From: an uncultured Clostridia bacterium
Lineage (GTDB): Bacteria; Bacillota; Clostridia; TANB77; CAG-508
Length of the DNA stretch: 64,000 nt
Assembly: GCA_944388045.1 (NCBI GenBank)
Contig: CALXHG010000004.1
Span: forward strand, 1-64,000
Reading direction: 5' to 3'
Part shown: piece after piece, positions 25,190 through 34,170 of the stretch
How positions within the stretch are numbered: the first letter of the stretch is position 1
How the letters are laid out: every line of letters starts with the position of its first letter
Translations under genes and position numbers: made by a program
Notes under the pieces: generated by a model
Told to the model about the DNA's origin: nothing
The model's input: only the letters and a program-made list of their open reading frames with translations
Databases searched by the model: none

Positions 25190-27202
25190 ATGGAAAATTT
25201 AATAGGCATATATAGAAAAAATCAAAAAGGTTTTGGATTTGTAAAATTAGAAAATCAAGAAGAGGAAATATTTATATCAAGAGACAATTGTATGAATGCA
25301 CTAAATGGAGACACAGTAGAAATAAAAATAATAGGAGAAAAACAAGAAAATCCAAATTTAAGATTTAACCAAAACGAGAATTTAAAAAAACAAAAAACAG
25401 GCAATATTAGTGATGATATAAGTAAAGGAAGCAAAAAGCAAGAAGGAAAAATAATAAAAATAATAAGACATGAAAAAGATACTATTGTAGGAACATTCCA
25501 AAAAAACAGAAATTTTGGATTTGTAGTTCCAGATGACAAAAATTTTGGAACAGACATATTTATTTCCAAAAACAATTGGGGAAAAGCAAGAAACAAGCAT
25601 AAAGTTTTAGTAAAAATACTAAAATATCCAGAAAGAGGAAAAAATGCAGAAGGAAAAATTATAGAAGTACTTGGTGGAGTAAATCAAGCAGGGGTAGATA
25701 TGTTATCTTTAATAAAACAATATGAACTACCAGCTGAATTTCCAGAAGAAGTTGTAAATGAAGCAAAAGCATTTGGAAATAAAATAGATAATTTAGACAT
25801 AAAAAACAGAAAAGACTTACGTAATGACATAATATTTACAATAGATGGAGAAGATGCAAAAGATTTAGATGATGCAATACATGTAGAAAAACTAGAAAAT
25901 GGAAATTATAAATTAGATGTTCATATTGCAGATGTTAGTTATTATGTAAGAGAAAAAACAGAATTAGATAAAGAAGCATATTTAAGAGGAACAAGTATTT
26001 ACATGTTAGGAAGAGTTATTCCAATGTTACCAAGAGAACTTTCTAATGGAATTTGCAGTTTAAATGCAGGAGAAGATAGATATACTTTATCATGTTCAAT
26101 GGAAATTACTCCAAAAGCCAAAATAGTATCTTCTGATATATATAAAGGAATTATAAGAGTAACAGAAAGAATGAGTTATACAGATGTACAAAAAATATTA
26201 GATAGATCAGATAAAGAAGTATTAAAAAAATATGAAAAATACATTTCACATTTTGACTTAATGGCAGAACTAGCAACAATACTAAAAAATAAAAGGCAAG
26301 AAAATGGATATTTAAATTTAGATATACCAGAAAGCAAGATAACACTAGATATAAATGGATATGCAATAAATGTAGAAAAATACCAAACATATTTTGCAAA
26401 TGAAATAATAGAACAATTTATGCTAATAGCAAATGAAACAGTAGCAGAAAAATTTTATTGGTTACAAGCACCATTTATTTACAGAAATCACGAAGCACCA
26501 GATGTAGACAAAGTAAAAGAATTAAATAAAATGTTATATAATTTTGGTTATAAAATAAAAATATCAAAAGAAGAAATAATTTATCCAACAGAATTTTCTA
26601 AAATATTAGAAGATGTAAAAGGCAAAGACGAAGAAAAAGTAGTATCAAATATAATATTAAGAACTTTAAGAGTTGCAAAATATGAAGCAATAAATAAAGG
26701 TCATTTTGGAATAGCCAGCAAATACTATTGCCATTTTACTTCACCAATTAGAAGATACCCAGATTTGTTTATACACAGAATAATATCAAAATATTTAGAA
26801 GATGATTACATGGTAAAAGATTTCTGGAAAAAGAAATATGAAAAAAGGGCAGAAAAGAGAGCAGAAAATTGTTCAGAAAGAGAAAGAACGGCAACAAAAG
26901 TAGAAAGAGAAGCAGAAGATATTAAAAAAGCTGAATATATGGAAAATAAAATTGGAGAAGAATATAATGGAATTATATCATCTGTTACAAATTTTGGTAT
27001 TTTCGTAGAGTTAGACAATACTATAGAAGGTCTAATTAGATACGAAAAACTTGGAGATGAATATTTTATTTATAATGAAGAAAGAAAAGAAGCAATAGGA
27101 GAAAATTCTCATAAAATTTATAAAATAGGAGATAAAGTTAAAATTAGAGTTGCAAATGCAAATAAACTATTAAGACAAATAGATTTTGAAATTGTAGAAT
27201 AA
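25190..27202 (+). CDS. rnr: Ribonuclease R
   Basis: The 670-residue 3'-5' exoribonuclease degrades structured RNA and takes part in trans-translation. Two cold-shock-type domains (KGFGFVKLENQEEEIFISRD, residues 14-33; NFGFVVPDDKNFGTDIFIS, about 105-123) precede the RNB catalytic domain with TIDGEDAKDLDDAIHVE (about 218-234). A C-terminal S1 domain (about 590-668; YNGIISSVTNFGIFVELD) follows. The long lysine-rich tail of some RNase R proteins is absent. The start has AGAAAGGAAA upstream. smpB, the usual neighbour, is not found here. Confidence 0.96.
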   Translation: MENLIGIYRKNQKGFGFVKLENQEEEIFISRDNCMNALNGDTVEIKIIGEKQENPNLRFNQNENLKKQKTGNISDDISKGSKKQEGKIIKIIRHEKDTIVGTFQKNRNFGFVVPDDKNFGTDIFISKNNWGKARNKHKVLVKILKYPERGKNAEGKIIEVLGGVNQAGVDMLSLIKQYELPAEFPEEVVNEAKAFGNKIDNLDIKNRKDLRNDIIFTIDGEDAKDLDDAIHVEKLENGNYKLDVHIADVSYYVREKTELDKEAYLRGTSIYMLGRVIPMLPRELSNGICSLNAGEDRYTLSCSMEITPKAKIVSSDIYKGIIRVTERMSYTDVQKILDRSDKEVLKKYEKYISHFDLMAELATILKNKRQENGYLNLDIPESKITLDINGYAINVEKYQTYFANEIIEQFMLIANETVAEKFYWLQAPFIYRNHEAPDVDKVKELNKMLYNFGYKIKISKEEIIYPTEFSKILEDVKGKDEEKVVSNIILRTLRVAKYEAINKGHFGIASKYYCHFTSPIRRYPDLFIHRIISKYLEDDYMVKDFWKKKYEKRAEKRAENCSERERTATKVEREAEDIKKAEYMENKIGEEYNGIISSVTNFGIFVELDNTIEGLIRYEKLGDEYFIYNEERKEAIGENSHKIYKIGDKVKIRVANANKLLRQIDFEIVE

Positions 27203-27206
27203 GAAC

Positions 27207-27237
27207 AAAAAAGAAAATCTTTGATTTTCTTTTTTAA
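27207..27237 (+). terminator. Terminator after rnr
   Basis: AAAAAAGAAAATC (27207-27219), loop TTT and GATTTTCTTTTTT (27223-27235) form a 13-base perfect stem with a built-in T-run, five bases after the rnr stop. Confidence 0.85.
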
Positions 27238-27247
27238 AAACAATAGC

Positions 27248-27287
27248 AGGCTTTGAAATGCTATAAACATATAACATTTCAAAGCCT
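27248..27287. terminator. Second hairpin between rnr and mazF
   Basis: AGGCTTTGAAATG (27248-27260) and CATTTCAAAGCCT (27275-27287) are perfect 13-base inverted repeats. It stands between the convergent rnr and mazEF units and may serve both. Confidence 0.55.
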
Positions 27288-27361
27288 ACTTTAAAAATTA
27301 CAAAATTTTCTTTACAAAGTTTTTTTATAAAGCTAAATTCTTTAAAAATTTATATAAAAAA

Positions 27362-27695
27362 TTATATTAAATATTCTATTTCAGAATAAACAACATCAAT
27401 GACATTTTCTAATATATCTTTTGGCAATTCTTCTATTACTTGATATGTTCTACTGTTTAAATCTAATGCCTTTAAATGTTCGCATAATATTACTCCAGTT
27501 GTTTTGGTTCTATCATCTAATGGAATGTGTAAAGGAAAGTTATTATTTGTATTAGTAATAGGGCAAACAATAGATAATTTAGTTTTTTCATTAAATATAT
27601 TATTACTTATTACAACTGCTGGTCTATATCTAGCTTGTTCATGCCCGCTTTTGTGGATTAAAATTAAGTTTTATAATAGATCCTTGTTTTACCAT
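27362..27695 (-). pseudogene. mazF: mazF toxin, broken by a one-base deletion
   Basis: Read from ATG 27695 the frame gives MVKQGSIIKLNFNPQK and then stops at a TGA two codons later. Shifting the frame at the four-base run at 27649-27652 (AAAA on the coding strand) restores a full MazF/PemK domain: SGHEQARYRPAVVISN, then SIVCPITNTNNNFPLHI and LDDRTKTTGVILCEHLKAL, ending EIEYLI with a stop at 27362-27364. One missing A in this run explains the break. MazF is a sequence-specific mRNA interferase. The start overlaps the mazE stop (ATGGTAA). Either the toxin has been inactivated or the base is a sequence error; slippage in the A-run is a third possibility. Confidence 0.85.
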
Positions 27696-27934
27696 ATTTC
27701 TTCTCCTTTTGGTTCTCCCCAGTCAATCTTTTCTGGTTCATAATTTCTTTTATAATTTTTAAACAATTCCTTTATATTTTTTCTTTTTCTGTCTTTTGTT
27801 TTTTCTATAATTAATTTACCATTATCTACTTTAATTTCAATTTGTTCATTTTCAGACCAGTTTACACTATCTAATAACATTTTAGGTATTCTGATTCCTT
27901 GACTATTTCCCCATTTTTGAATAGTAGTTGTCAT
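27689..27934 (-). CDS. mazE: MazE-type antitoxin (AbrB/SpoVT fold)
   Basis: The 81-residue protein has a swapped-hairpin DNA-binding domain (residues 1-46; TTTIQKWGNSQGIRIPK) and a charged C-terminal tail (about 50-81) that should bind and block MazF. ATG 27934 follows AAAGGAGTTGATTAAA; the upstream in-frame start at 27961 lies in the promoter. The last codons overlap the mazF start, as is usual in these operons. The antitoxin is intact although its toxin is frameshifted. Confidence 0.9.
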   Translation of the reverse strand: MTTTIQKWGNSQGIRIPKMLLDSVNWSENEQIEIKVDNGKLIIEKTKDRKRKNIKELFKNYKRNYEPEKIDWGEPKGEEIW

Positions 27935-27951
27935 TTTAATCAACTCCTTTC

Positions 27952-27989
27952 GTATATACATAGTATATACTATTTAAAAAAAAAGTCAA
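27952..27989 (-). promoter_or_regulatory. mazEF promoter with palindromic operator
   Basis: On the minus strand TTGACT (27989-27984), a 16-base spacer and TATACT (27967-27962) precede mazE. The -10 region lies in the palindrome ATAGTATATACTAT, with a further GTATATAC next to it. This fits MazE-MazF autorepression. Confidence 0.7.
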
Positions 27990-28135
27990 TATAAATTATA
28001 AAATATAACAAAATTTTTTTATATTCTTGAAATTTTATTTTTATAGTGATATATTAAAGATGTTTAAATTTATTAAATATATTCATAATATATATAATAA
28101 ATTTAATTTTCAAAAGAGGAAAGGAACTTAAGAAA

Positions 28136-30748
28136 ATGGCAAATGAAAAAAAAGAAGATGTAAACATTAACAAAATCTATGGAAAATTATGTCATGAATC
28201 AAAAGAAGAATTTATTTCAAAATATCAAGTAAATGAAAATGGTTTAACAGATGCACAAGTATTTGAGAGACGTCAAAAATATGGATATAATGAGGTAACA
28301 CAAAATAAACCAAAAAAGTGGTATCATTACTTTTTAGAAAGTCTATTTACACCATTTAATAGTATATTAATAGGAATTGCATTTGTATTATGCTACACAG
28401 ATATATATTTAGCAGAAAATCCTAATTATGCAAATATTATAGTAATATGTGTTCTAGTTATAGTAAGTACACTGTTAGACTTTATTTCTGAATATAGGTC
28501 AAACAAATCAGCAGAAAAATTAAAACAATTAGTTGCAACAACTGCAACAGTTATAAGAAATGGAGAAAAACAAAAAGTTCCATTTAAAGAATTAGTAGTA
28601 GGAGATATAATAAGCCTTTCTGCAGGAGATATGATACCGGCAGATTTAAGAATTATAGAATCTAAAGATTTATATGTTGGACAATCTAGTTTAACAGGAG
28701 AATCTGATGCTGTAAAAAAAGTAGAAGAAACAGAATTAGACCCAAATGAAAAAATTGATAGCATATCAGATATAGATACTATATGTTTTATGGGAACAAA
28801 TGTTATTAGTGGTAGTGCAAAAGGTGTTGTAGCATTAACATCTGATGACACCTATTTTGGAAAAATAGCACATACATTAACAAGTGGAAAACCAAAAACA
28901 ATATTCCAAAAAAATATAGAAAATATAAGTAAACTTCTAATTAGATTTATGCTTATTTTAATACCTATAGTATTTATATTTACAGTACAAAAACATAGTA
29001 TTATAACATCATTTACATTTGCTGTAGCAATTGCAATATGTATTACACCTTTGCTACTTCCAGTAATTTTATCAACAAGTTTATCTAAAGGTGCATTAAA
29101 AATGTCCAAAAAGAAAACAATTGTAAAAAAATTGGATTCTATACAAAATTTTGGAGCAATGAATGTTTTATGTACAGATAAAACAGGTACTCTAACAGAA
29201 GATAAAATAGTTTTAGAAAAATATTTAGACATAACAGGTAATACAGATTTAAATGTTTTAAAATATACATTTTTAAATTCATATTATCAAACAGGTTTAA
29301 GAAGTAATATTGATGAAGCAGTAATAAAACATGTTAATGAACATGGAATTGGAGAATATGCTTCTCAATTTAAAAAAGTTGACGAAATTCCATTTGACTT
29401 TTCAAGACGTCGCTTATCTGTTATTGTAAGTGATGGAAACAAAAATCAAATGGTTACAAAAGGAGCACTAGAAGAAATATTAAGTATATCAACAATGGTT
29501 GAATATCAAGGGCAAATAACACCTATAACAAATGCAATAAAAGACAATTTACATGAGTTTACAAAAGAATTAAATAAACAGGGCTTACGTGTAATAGCTG
29601 TTTGCAAAAAAGATGTACCACTTGAACATGAGCATTTTGTTGTATCAGATGAAAAAAATATGGTATTAATAGGTTTTATAGGATTTTTAGATCCTCCAAA
29701 AGAAAGTGCAAAATCTTCTATAGAACAATTAAACAAAAATGGTATTAGAGTAGTTGTTTTAACAGGAGATAATGTAGAAATTACAAGATGTATTTGTGAT
29801 AAAGTAAATATTAAATCTAAAGTTATTGCAACAGGTAGCCAAATAGATAGACTTTCTGATAATGCTTTAAGAAGATTAATAAAAAGATGTAATATATTTG
29901 CTAAACTTTCTCCTATACAAAAAGCTCGTATAGTAAGACTTTTAAAAGCAAATGGTAATACAGTTGGATATATGGGAGATGGTATTAATGATAGTCCATC
30001 ATTAATAAATTCTGATGTTGGAATATCTGTTGATACAGCTGTGGATATAGCAAAAGAATCTGCAGATATAATTTTACTAGAAAAAGATTTACACATTTTA
30101 CTTGACGCAGTAAAAGAAGGACGTCATACTTTTGCAAATTTAATGAAATATATAAAACTTGCTGCAAGTTTTAACTTTGGAGAAGTTATATCTGTAATAA
30201 TTGCTAGTATATTTTTACCATTCTTACCAGAAACACCTATACAATTACTAGTTGAAGGTCTTTTATATGATTTTGGACAATTAACTTTACCTTTAGATAA
30301 TGTTGATGAGGAATATTTAACAAAACCTAAATCTTTTAATATAAAACAATTAAAAAACTTTATGTTATTTATGGGACCTTTAAGCTCAATATTTGACTTA
30401 ATTGTATTTGCGATTGTTTGGTATACTTTTGGAATTCATGAAGTTGCAGTATTCCAAAGTATATGGTTCTCTTATAGTGTAGTATCTAACTTAGTTGGAT
30501 TACATGTTATTAGAACAGCTAAAGTACCATTTAAAGAAAGTCATGCATCAAAAGCAGTATATGCTTCATCTATTGCTTTAAGCATAATAGCAATGATATT
30601 CCCATTCACATTTATAGGAAAAGCAATAGGTCTTGCACCTTTAGCACCTATACATTTTACAGTAATTATTGGTGTACCAATTTTATATTGTATTGTAGCA
30701 GTATTTGCTAAAAAATTCTATATTAAAAAATATGGAGAGTGGATCTAA
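28136..30748 (+). CDS. P-type ATPase, magnesium-translocating (MgtA-like)
   Basis: The 870-residue pump has all P-type landmarks: actuator motif SLTGESDAV (about residues 184-192), phosphorylation site CTDKTGTLTEDKIVLEKY (about 345-362), nucleotide-binding FDFSRRRLSVIV (about 422-433) and hinge GYMGDGINDSPSL (about 612-624). It also has ten expected membrane segments. LTEDKIVLE after the DKTGT and the C-terminal LLYDFGQLTLP match the MgtA/MgtB group, importers of Mg2+, rather than Ca2+ pumps. The N-terminus is cytoplasmic and charged. GAGGAAAGGAAC precedes the ATG. No Mg2+ riboswitch is visible in the short upstream gap. Confidence 0.88.
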   Translation: MANEKKEDVNINKIYGKLCHESKEEFISKYQVNENGLTDAQVFERRQKYGYNEVTQNKPKKWYHYFLESLFTPFNSILIGIAFVLCYTDIYLAENPNYANIIVICVLVIVSTLLDFISEYRSNKSAEKLKQLVATTATVIRNGEKQKVPFKELVVGDIISLSAGDMIPADLRIIESKDLYVGQSSLTGESDAVKKVEETELDPNEKIDSISDIDTICFMGTNVISGSAKGVVALTSDDTYFGKIAHTLTSGKPKTIFQKNIENISKLLIRFMLILIPIVFIFTVQKHSIITSFTFAVAIAICITPLLLPVILSTSLSKGALKMSKKKTIVKKLDSIQNFGAMNVLCTDKTGTLTEDKIVLEKYLDITGNTDLNVLKYTFLNSYYQTGLRSNIDEAVIKHVNEHGIGEYASQFKKVDEIPFDFSRRRLSVIVSDGNKNQMVTKGALEEILSISTMVEYQGQITPITNAIKDNLHEFTKELNKQGLRVIAVCKKDVPLEHEHFVVSDEKNMVLIGFIGFLDPPKESAKSSIEQLNKNGIRVVVLTGDNVEITRCICDKVNIKSKVIATGSQIDRLSDNALRRLIKRCNIFAKLSPIQKARIVRLLKANGNTVGYMGDGINDSPSLINSDVGISVDTAVDIAKESADIILLEKDLHILLDAVKEGRHTFANLMKYIKLAASFNFGEVISVIIASIFLPFLPETPIQLLVEGLLYDFGQLTLPLDNVDEEYLTKPKSFNIKQLKNFMLFMGPLSSIFDLIVFAIVWYTFGIHEVAVFQSIWFSYSVVSNLVGLHVIRTAKVPFKESHASKAVYASSIALSIIAMIFPFTFIGKAIGLAPLAPIHFTVIIGVPILYCIVAVFAKKFYIKKYGEWI

Positions 30749-30771
30749 TAATATTAATTAGGACAGAAATA

Positions 30772-30799
30772 TTGACAAAAATATATCATATTATATAAT
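30772..30799 (+). promoter_or_regulatory. Promoter for adhE
   Basis: TTGACA (30772-30777) and TATAAT (30794-30799) with a 16-base spacer lie about 80 bases upstream of adhE. No clear Rex-type site could be identified. Confidence 0.75.
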
Positions 30800-30880
30800 G
30801 TAATGGATAAACTAAAGATATAAGCTAGTTCAAAAAATACATATTTTAGGACAAAAGCTTATGGAAAGGAATGAAGATAA

Positions 30881-33490
30881 ATGGAAAATCAAAACCCTGA
30901 AGAAGAAATAAGAGTTAGACAAATGATAGATGAATTAATGAGAAAAGCGAAAATAGCATCACAAGAATATTTAAAATTAGACCAACAAACAGTTGATAAT
31001 ATTACAAAAGCAATGTCAATGGCAGGTCTTGAACATCATATGGAACTAGCCAAAATGGCAGTAGAAGAAACAGGAAGAGGAATATATGAAGATAAAATAA
31101 CAAAAAACATGTTTGCAACAGAATATATATATCACAGTATTAAACATGAAAAAACAGTAGGAATTATAGAAGAAAATAGTGAAGATGGATATGTAGAAAT
31201 AGCTGAGCCTATAGGAATTATAGCAGGAGTTACACCTGTAACAAATCCTACATCAACAACAATGTTTAAATCAATTATTTCTGCAAAAACAAGAAATGTT
31301 ATTGTATTTGGATTCCATCCATCAGCACAAAAATGTAGTGTCCAAGCTGCAACAATAATGAGAGATGCTGCAATAAAAGCAGGAGCTCCAGAAAATTGTA
31401 TATTATGGATAGAAGAACCATCTATATTAGCAACAAGAACATTAATGAACCATCCAGATGTTAATTTAATATTAGCAACAGGTGGAACTGGAATGGTAAA
31501 ATCTGCATATTCATGTGGAAAACCTGCATTAGGTGTAGGTCCAGGAAATGTACCATGTTATATAGATAAAACTGCAAAATTACAAACATCAGTAAATGAT
31601 TTAGTAATGTCAAAATCTTTTGATAATGGTATGATATGTGCATCTGAGCAAGCAGTTATAGTAGATAGGGATATATACCAAGAATTTGAAAAATTAATGA
31701 GAGAAGCTGGATGTTATTTTGTAAATCCAGAGGAAAAAGAAAAATTAAAAAATAGTATGTTTGCATTAAATGAAGATGGATATAAATTAAAATCTCATGT
31801 TCCAGGACAAAGCCCAGCTACAATTGCAAGAGAAGCGGGATTCGAAATACCAGAAGATACAAAAGTATTAGTAGTATATGAAGATGGAATAGGTAGAGAA
31901 TATCCATTCTCAAAAGAAAAACTAAGTCCAGTATTAACATATTATATAGTAAATGATTCAGAAGAAGGAATAAAAAAAGCAGAACAATTACTAGAATTTG
32001 GTGGATTAGGACATTCTGCAGTAATTCATTCAGAAGACAGAGAAACAATATTAAAATTCTCAAAAACAATGAAAGCAGGAAGAATCATTGTAAATTCTCC
32101 ATCAACACATGGTGCAATAGGAGACATATATAATACAAATATGCCATCATTAACACTTGGATGTGGTTCATTTGGAGGAAATTCTACAACTGCAAATGTA
32201 TCAAGTGTTAACTTAATAAACATTAAAAGAGTAGCAAAAAGGAGAGTTAATATGCAATGGTTTAAAGTTCCAGAAAAAATATACTTTGAAGCTGGTTCAA
32301 TATCATATCTTGAAAAAATGCCAAATATAGAAAGAGCATTTATAGTTACAGACCCAGGAATGGTAAAATTAGGATATGTAGATAGAATATTATATCACTT
32401 AAGAAAAAGAGAAAAACATGTACATTGCGAAATTTTTAGCGAAGTAGAATCAGACCCATCATTTGAAACAGTAAATAAAGGTTTATCTGCAATGAACATA
32501 TTTAAACCAGATGTTATTATAGCATTAGGTGGTGGAAGTGCAATAGATGCTGCAAAAGGTATGTGGTTATTTTATGAAAATCCAGATGCAGACCCAGAAG
32601 GTCTAAAATTAAAATTTATGGACATACGTAAACGTACTTATAAATTTCCTAAAATGGGCTCAAAAGCGAAAATGGTTGCAATCCCAACTACTTCTGGAAC
32701 AGGTTCAGAAGTAACTTCATTTGCAGTAATAACAGATAAAGTTAGAAATAAAAAATATCCACTTGCAGATTATGAATTAACACCAGATGTTGCAATAGTA
32801 GACCCAGATTTAGTTATGAGTTTACCAAAATCTGTAACAGCAGATACTGGAATGGATGTTTTAACACATGCATTAGAAGCATATGTATCTGTTATGGCAT
32901 CAGATTATACAGACGGATTATCAGAAAAAGCTGTAGAGTTAGTAGATAAATATTTAATACAAGCATATGAACATGGAGATGACAAAATTGCAAGGGAGAA
33001 AATGCATAATGCTAGTACAATTGCAGGAATGTCATTTACAAATGCATTTTTAGGAGTATGTCATTCAATGGCTCATAAAATAGGCGCAGAATTCCACTTA
33101 CCACATGGTAGAATAAATGCAATTTTACTTCCTTATGTAATTAGATATAATGCAACAAAACCAACTAAATTTGTTTCTTGGCCTAAATATGAATTCTATA
33201 TTGCAGATGAAAAATATGCAATAGTGGCTAAAAAACTAGGACTTAAAGCAGATACTGTAGAAGAGGGAGTTAATTCTTTAATTACTGAAGTTCAAAAATT
33301 AAATGAAAAATTAAATATTCCTAAATCATTTAAAGATGCAGGATTAGATGAAAAAGAATTTTTAGCAAAAGTGGATTTATTAGCAGATAGAGCTTTTGAA
33401 GATCAATGTACAACAGCAAACCCTAGAGTACCTCTTGTTTCTGAAATAAAACAAATGCTATTAGATAGTTATTATGGAAAAGAAGTTTAG
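30881..33490 (+). CDS. adhE: Bifunctional acetaldehyde-CoA/alcohol dehydrogenase
   Basis: The 869-residue enzyme reduces acetyl-CoA to ethanol in two NADH-dependent steps, regenerating NAD+ in fermentation. The N-terminal aldehyde dehydrogenase half contains the active-site cysteine in DNGMICASEQ (about residue 252). The C-terminal iron-dependent alcohol dehydrogenase half has GGGSAIDAAKGMW and the metal histidines in CHSMAHKIGAEFHLPHGRIN (about 728-747). AdhE forms filaments (spirosomes) in other species. GAAAGGAATG precedes the ATG. The last 18 codons have been duplicated immediately downstream of the stop. Confidence 0.97.
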   Translation: MENQNPEEEIRVRQMIDELMRKAKIASQEYLKLDQQTVDNITKAMSMAGLEHHMELAKMAVEETGRGIYEDKITKNMFATEYIYHSIKHEKTVGIIEENSEDGYVEIAEPIGIIAGVTPVTNPTSTTMFKSIISAKTRNVIVFGFHPSAQKCSVQAATIMRDAAIKAGAPENCILWIEEPSILATRTLMNHPDVNLILATGGTGMVKSAYSCGKPALGVGPGNVPCYIDKTAKLQTSVNDLVMSKSFDNGMICASEQAVIVDRDIYQEFEKLMREAGCYFVNPEEKEKLKNSMFALNEDGYKLKSHVPGQSPATIAREAGFEIPEDTKVLVVYEDGIGREYPFSKEKLSPVLTYYIVNDSEEGIKKAEQLLEFGGLGHSAVIHSEDRETILKFSKTMKAGRIIVNSPSTHGAIGDIYNTNMPSLTLGCGSFGGNSTTANVSSVNLINIKRVAKRRVNMQWFKVPEKIYFEAGSISYLEKMPNIERAFIVTDPGMVKLGYVDRILYHLRKREKHVHCEIFSEVESDPSFETVNKGLSAMNIFKPDVIIALGGGSAIDAAKGMWLFYENPDADPEGLKLKFMDIRKRTYKFPKMGSKAKMVAIPTTSGTGSEVTSFAVITDKVRNKKYPLADYELTPDVAIVDPDLVMSLPKSVTADTGMDVLTHALEAYVSVMASDYTDGLSEKAVELVDKYLIQAYEHGDDKIAREKMHNASTIAGMSFTNAFLGVCHSMAHKIGAEFHLPHGRINAILLPYVIRYNATKPTKFVSWPKYEFYIADEKYAIVAKKLGLKADTVEEGVNSLITEVQKLNEKLNIPKSFKDAGLDEKEFLAKVDLLADRAFEDQCTTANPRVPLVSEIKQMLLDSYYGKEV

Positions 33491-33575
33491 TTATGAGAAT
33501 TTCTAATTTCTGAAATAAAACAAATGCTATTAGATAGTTATTATGGAAAAAAAGTTTAGTTATAAGAAATTCTAA
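33438..33575 (+). repeat. 69-bp tandem duplication of the adhE 3' end
   Basis: The segment starting TTTCTGAAATAAAACAAATG at 33438 recurs at 33507 with only a few differences (for example GAAAAG to GAAAAA). The unit of 69 bases includes the final 18 adhE codons, the stop and about 15 bases beyond. The second copy lies after the stop and is not translated as part of adhE. Confidence 0.9.
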
Positions 33576-33598
33576 TAATGTACATTAAAAATATTAAT

Positions 33599-33672
33599 TT
33601 TACAGAATATAATATATGTGCTAAAATAATATTGTAAGTTAACCAATTATGGTAATCAAATTTGATTGCCAC
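33599..33672 (+). promoter_or_regulatory. Promoter and palindromic site before the foreign lipoprotein gene
   Basis: TTTACA (33599-33604) and TAAAAT (33622-33627) with a 17-base spacer form a possible promoter. Just downstream, TGGTAATCAAATTTGATTGCCA (33651-33672) is a near-perfect palindrome and could be an operator. Confidence 0.5.
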
Positions 33673-33694
33673 AAAAATCAAGAGAGGTAACGTT

Positions 33695-34123
33695 ATGAAA
33701 AAGATGAAACTGTTCGCCACCATCATTGCCATCGTTTGCACCACTTCTGCCCTTAGTGGTTGTGGTATTTTCCGGAAGGACAAAGAGCATGCCATTATCG
33801 AAGTGTCCAATGAGGCTGGAGAAGCCTACATTGATACTTCGTACAATGGTTTGGGAATGACCTGGACCGGGGAAAAGGCTGCTCTTAATGGAGCTTTGGA
33901 GATGCAATTAAAGGAAGGTGAAAAGGTTCGCATTCACTTCTGCTGCGATTCTTGTGGACACGACGAAAGGTGTGTTATTGAGGCACCTTTTGCTAAGATG
34001 TTCAAGTGCGACTGCCCTGAAGACGGAGGAGAAAACGACACAGCAAAGGAGTACTACGCAGTACTCGCAGAAATTGCCGACGAGGCTGACAAAAAAGCAG
34101 AGGATAAGGAGGACCAAAAGTAA
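33695..34123 (+). CDS. Small lipoprotein with foreign base composition
   Basis: The 142-residue product has a lipoprotein signal (MKKMKLFATIIAI, then lipobox LSGC with the modified cysteine at about residue 22). The mature part has paired cysteines (CCDSCGHDERC, about residues 79-89; KCDCPEDGG, about 101-109) that suggest a metal or disulfide site, and the tail is very acidic and lysine-rich. I do not recognise a family. Codons are strikingly GC-richer than neighbours (GCC, ACC, ATC), as in the foreign gene at 3.4 kb. AGAGAGGTAA precedes the ATG; the in-frame start at 33662 falls in the palindrome. It is a self-contained unit with its own promoter-like site and terminator, placed between adhE and a broken cysteine desulfurase. 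Confidence 0.8.
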   Translation: MKKMKLFATIIAIVCTTSALSGCGIFRKDKEHAIIEVSNEAGEAYIDTSYNGLGMTWTGEKAALNGALEMQLKEGEKVRIHFCCDSCGHDERCVIEAPFAKMFKCDCPEDGGENDTAKEYYAVLAEIADEADKKAEDKEDQK

Positions 34124-34138
34124 ATAACTAATCTTTAT

Positions 34139-34166
34139 AGCCGTGGATGTTGTAACATCCACGGCT
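34139..34166. terminator. Bidirectional terminator-like hairpin
   Basis: AGCCGTGGATG (34139-34149), loop TTGTAA and CATCCACGGCT (34156-34166): an 11-base perfect stem between two convergent genes. T-runs are weak on both sides. Confidence 0.75.
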
Positions 34167-34170
34167 TAAA

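Noticed and set aside
27504-27743. Plus-strand ORF of 79 aa in the mazEF locus
   Set aside because: It is antisense to mazF/mazE, has no ribosome-binding site, and the minus-strand frames give recognisable toxin and antitoxin sequences.
33918-34127. Second plus-strand ORF of 69 aa inside the lipoprotein gene
   Set aside because: It is an alternate frame of the GC-rich lipoprotein gene, without a ribosome-binding site and with no sensible protein features.
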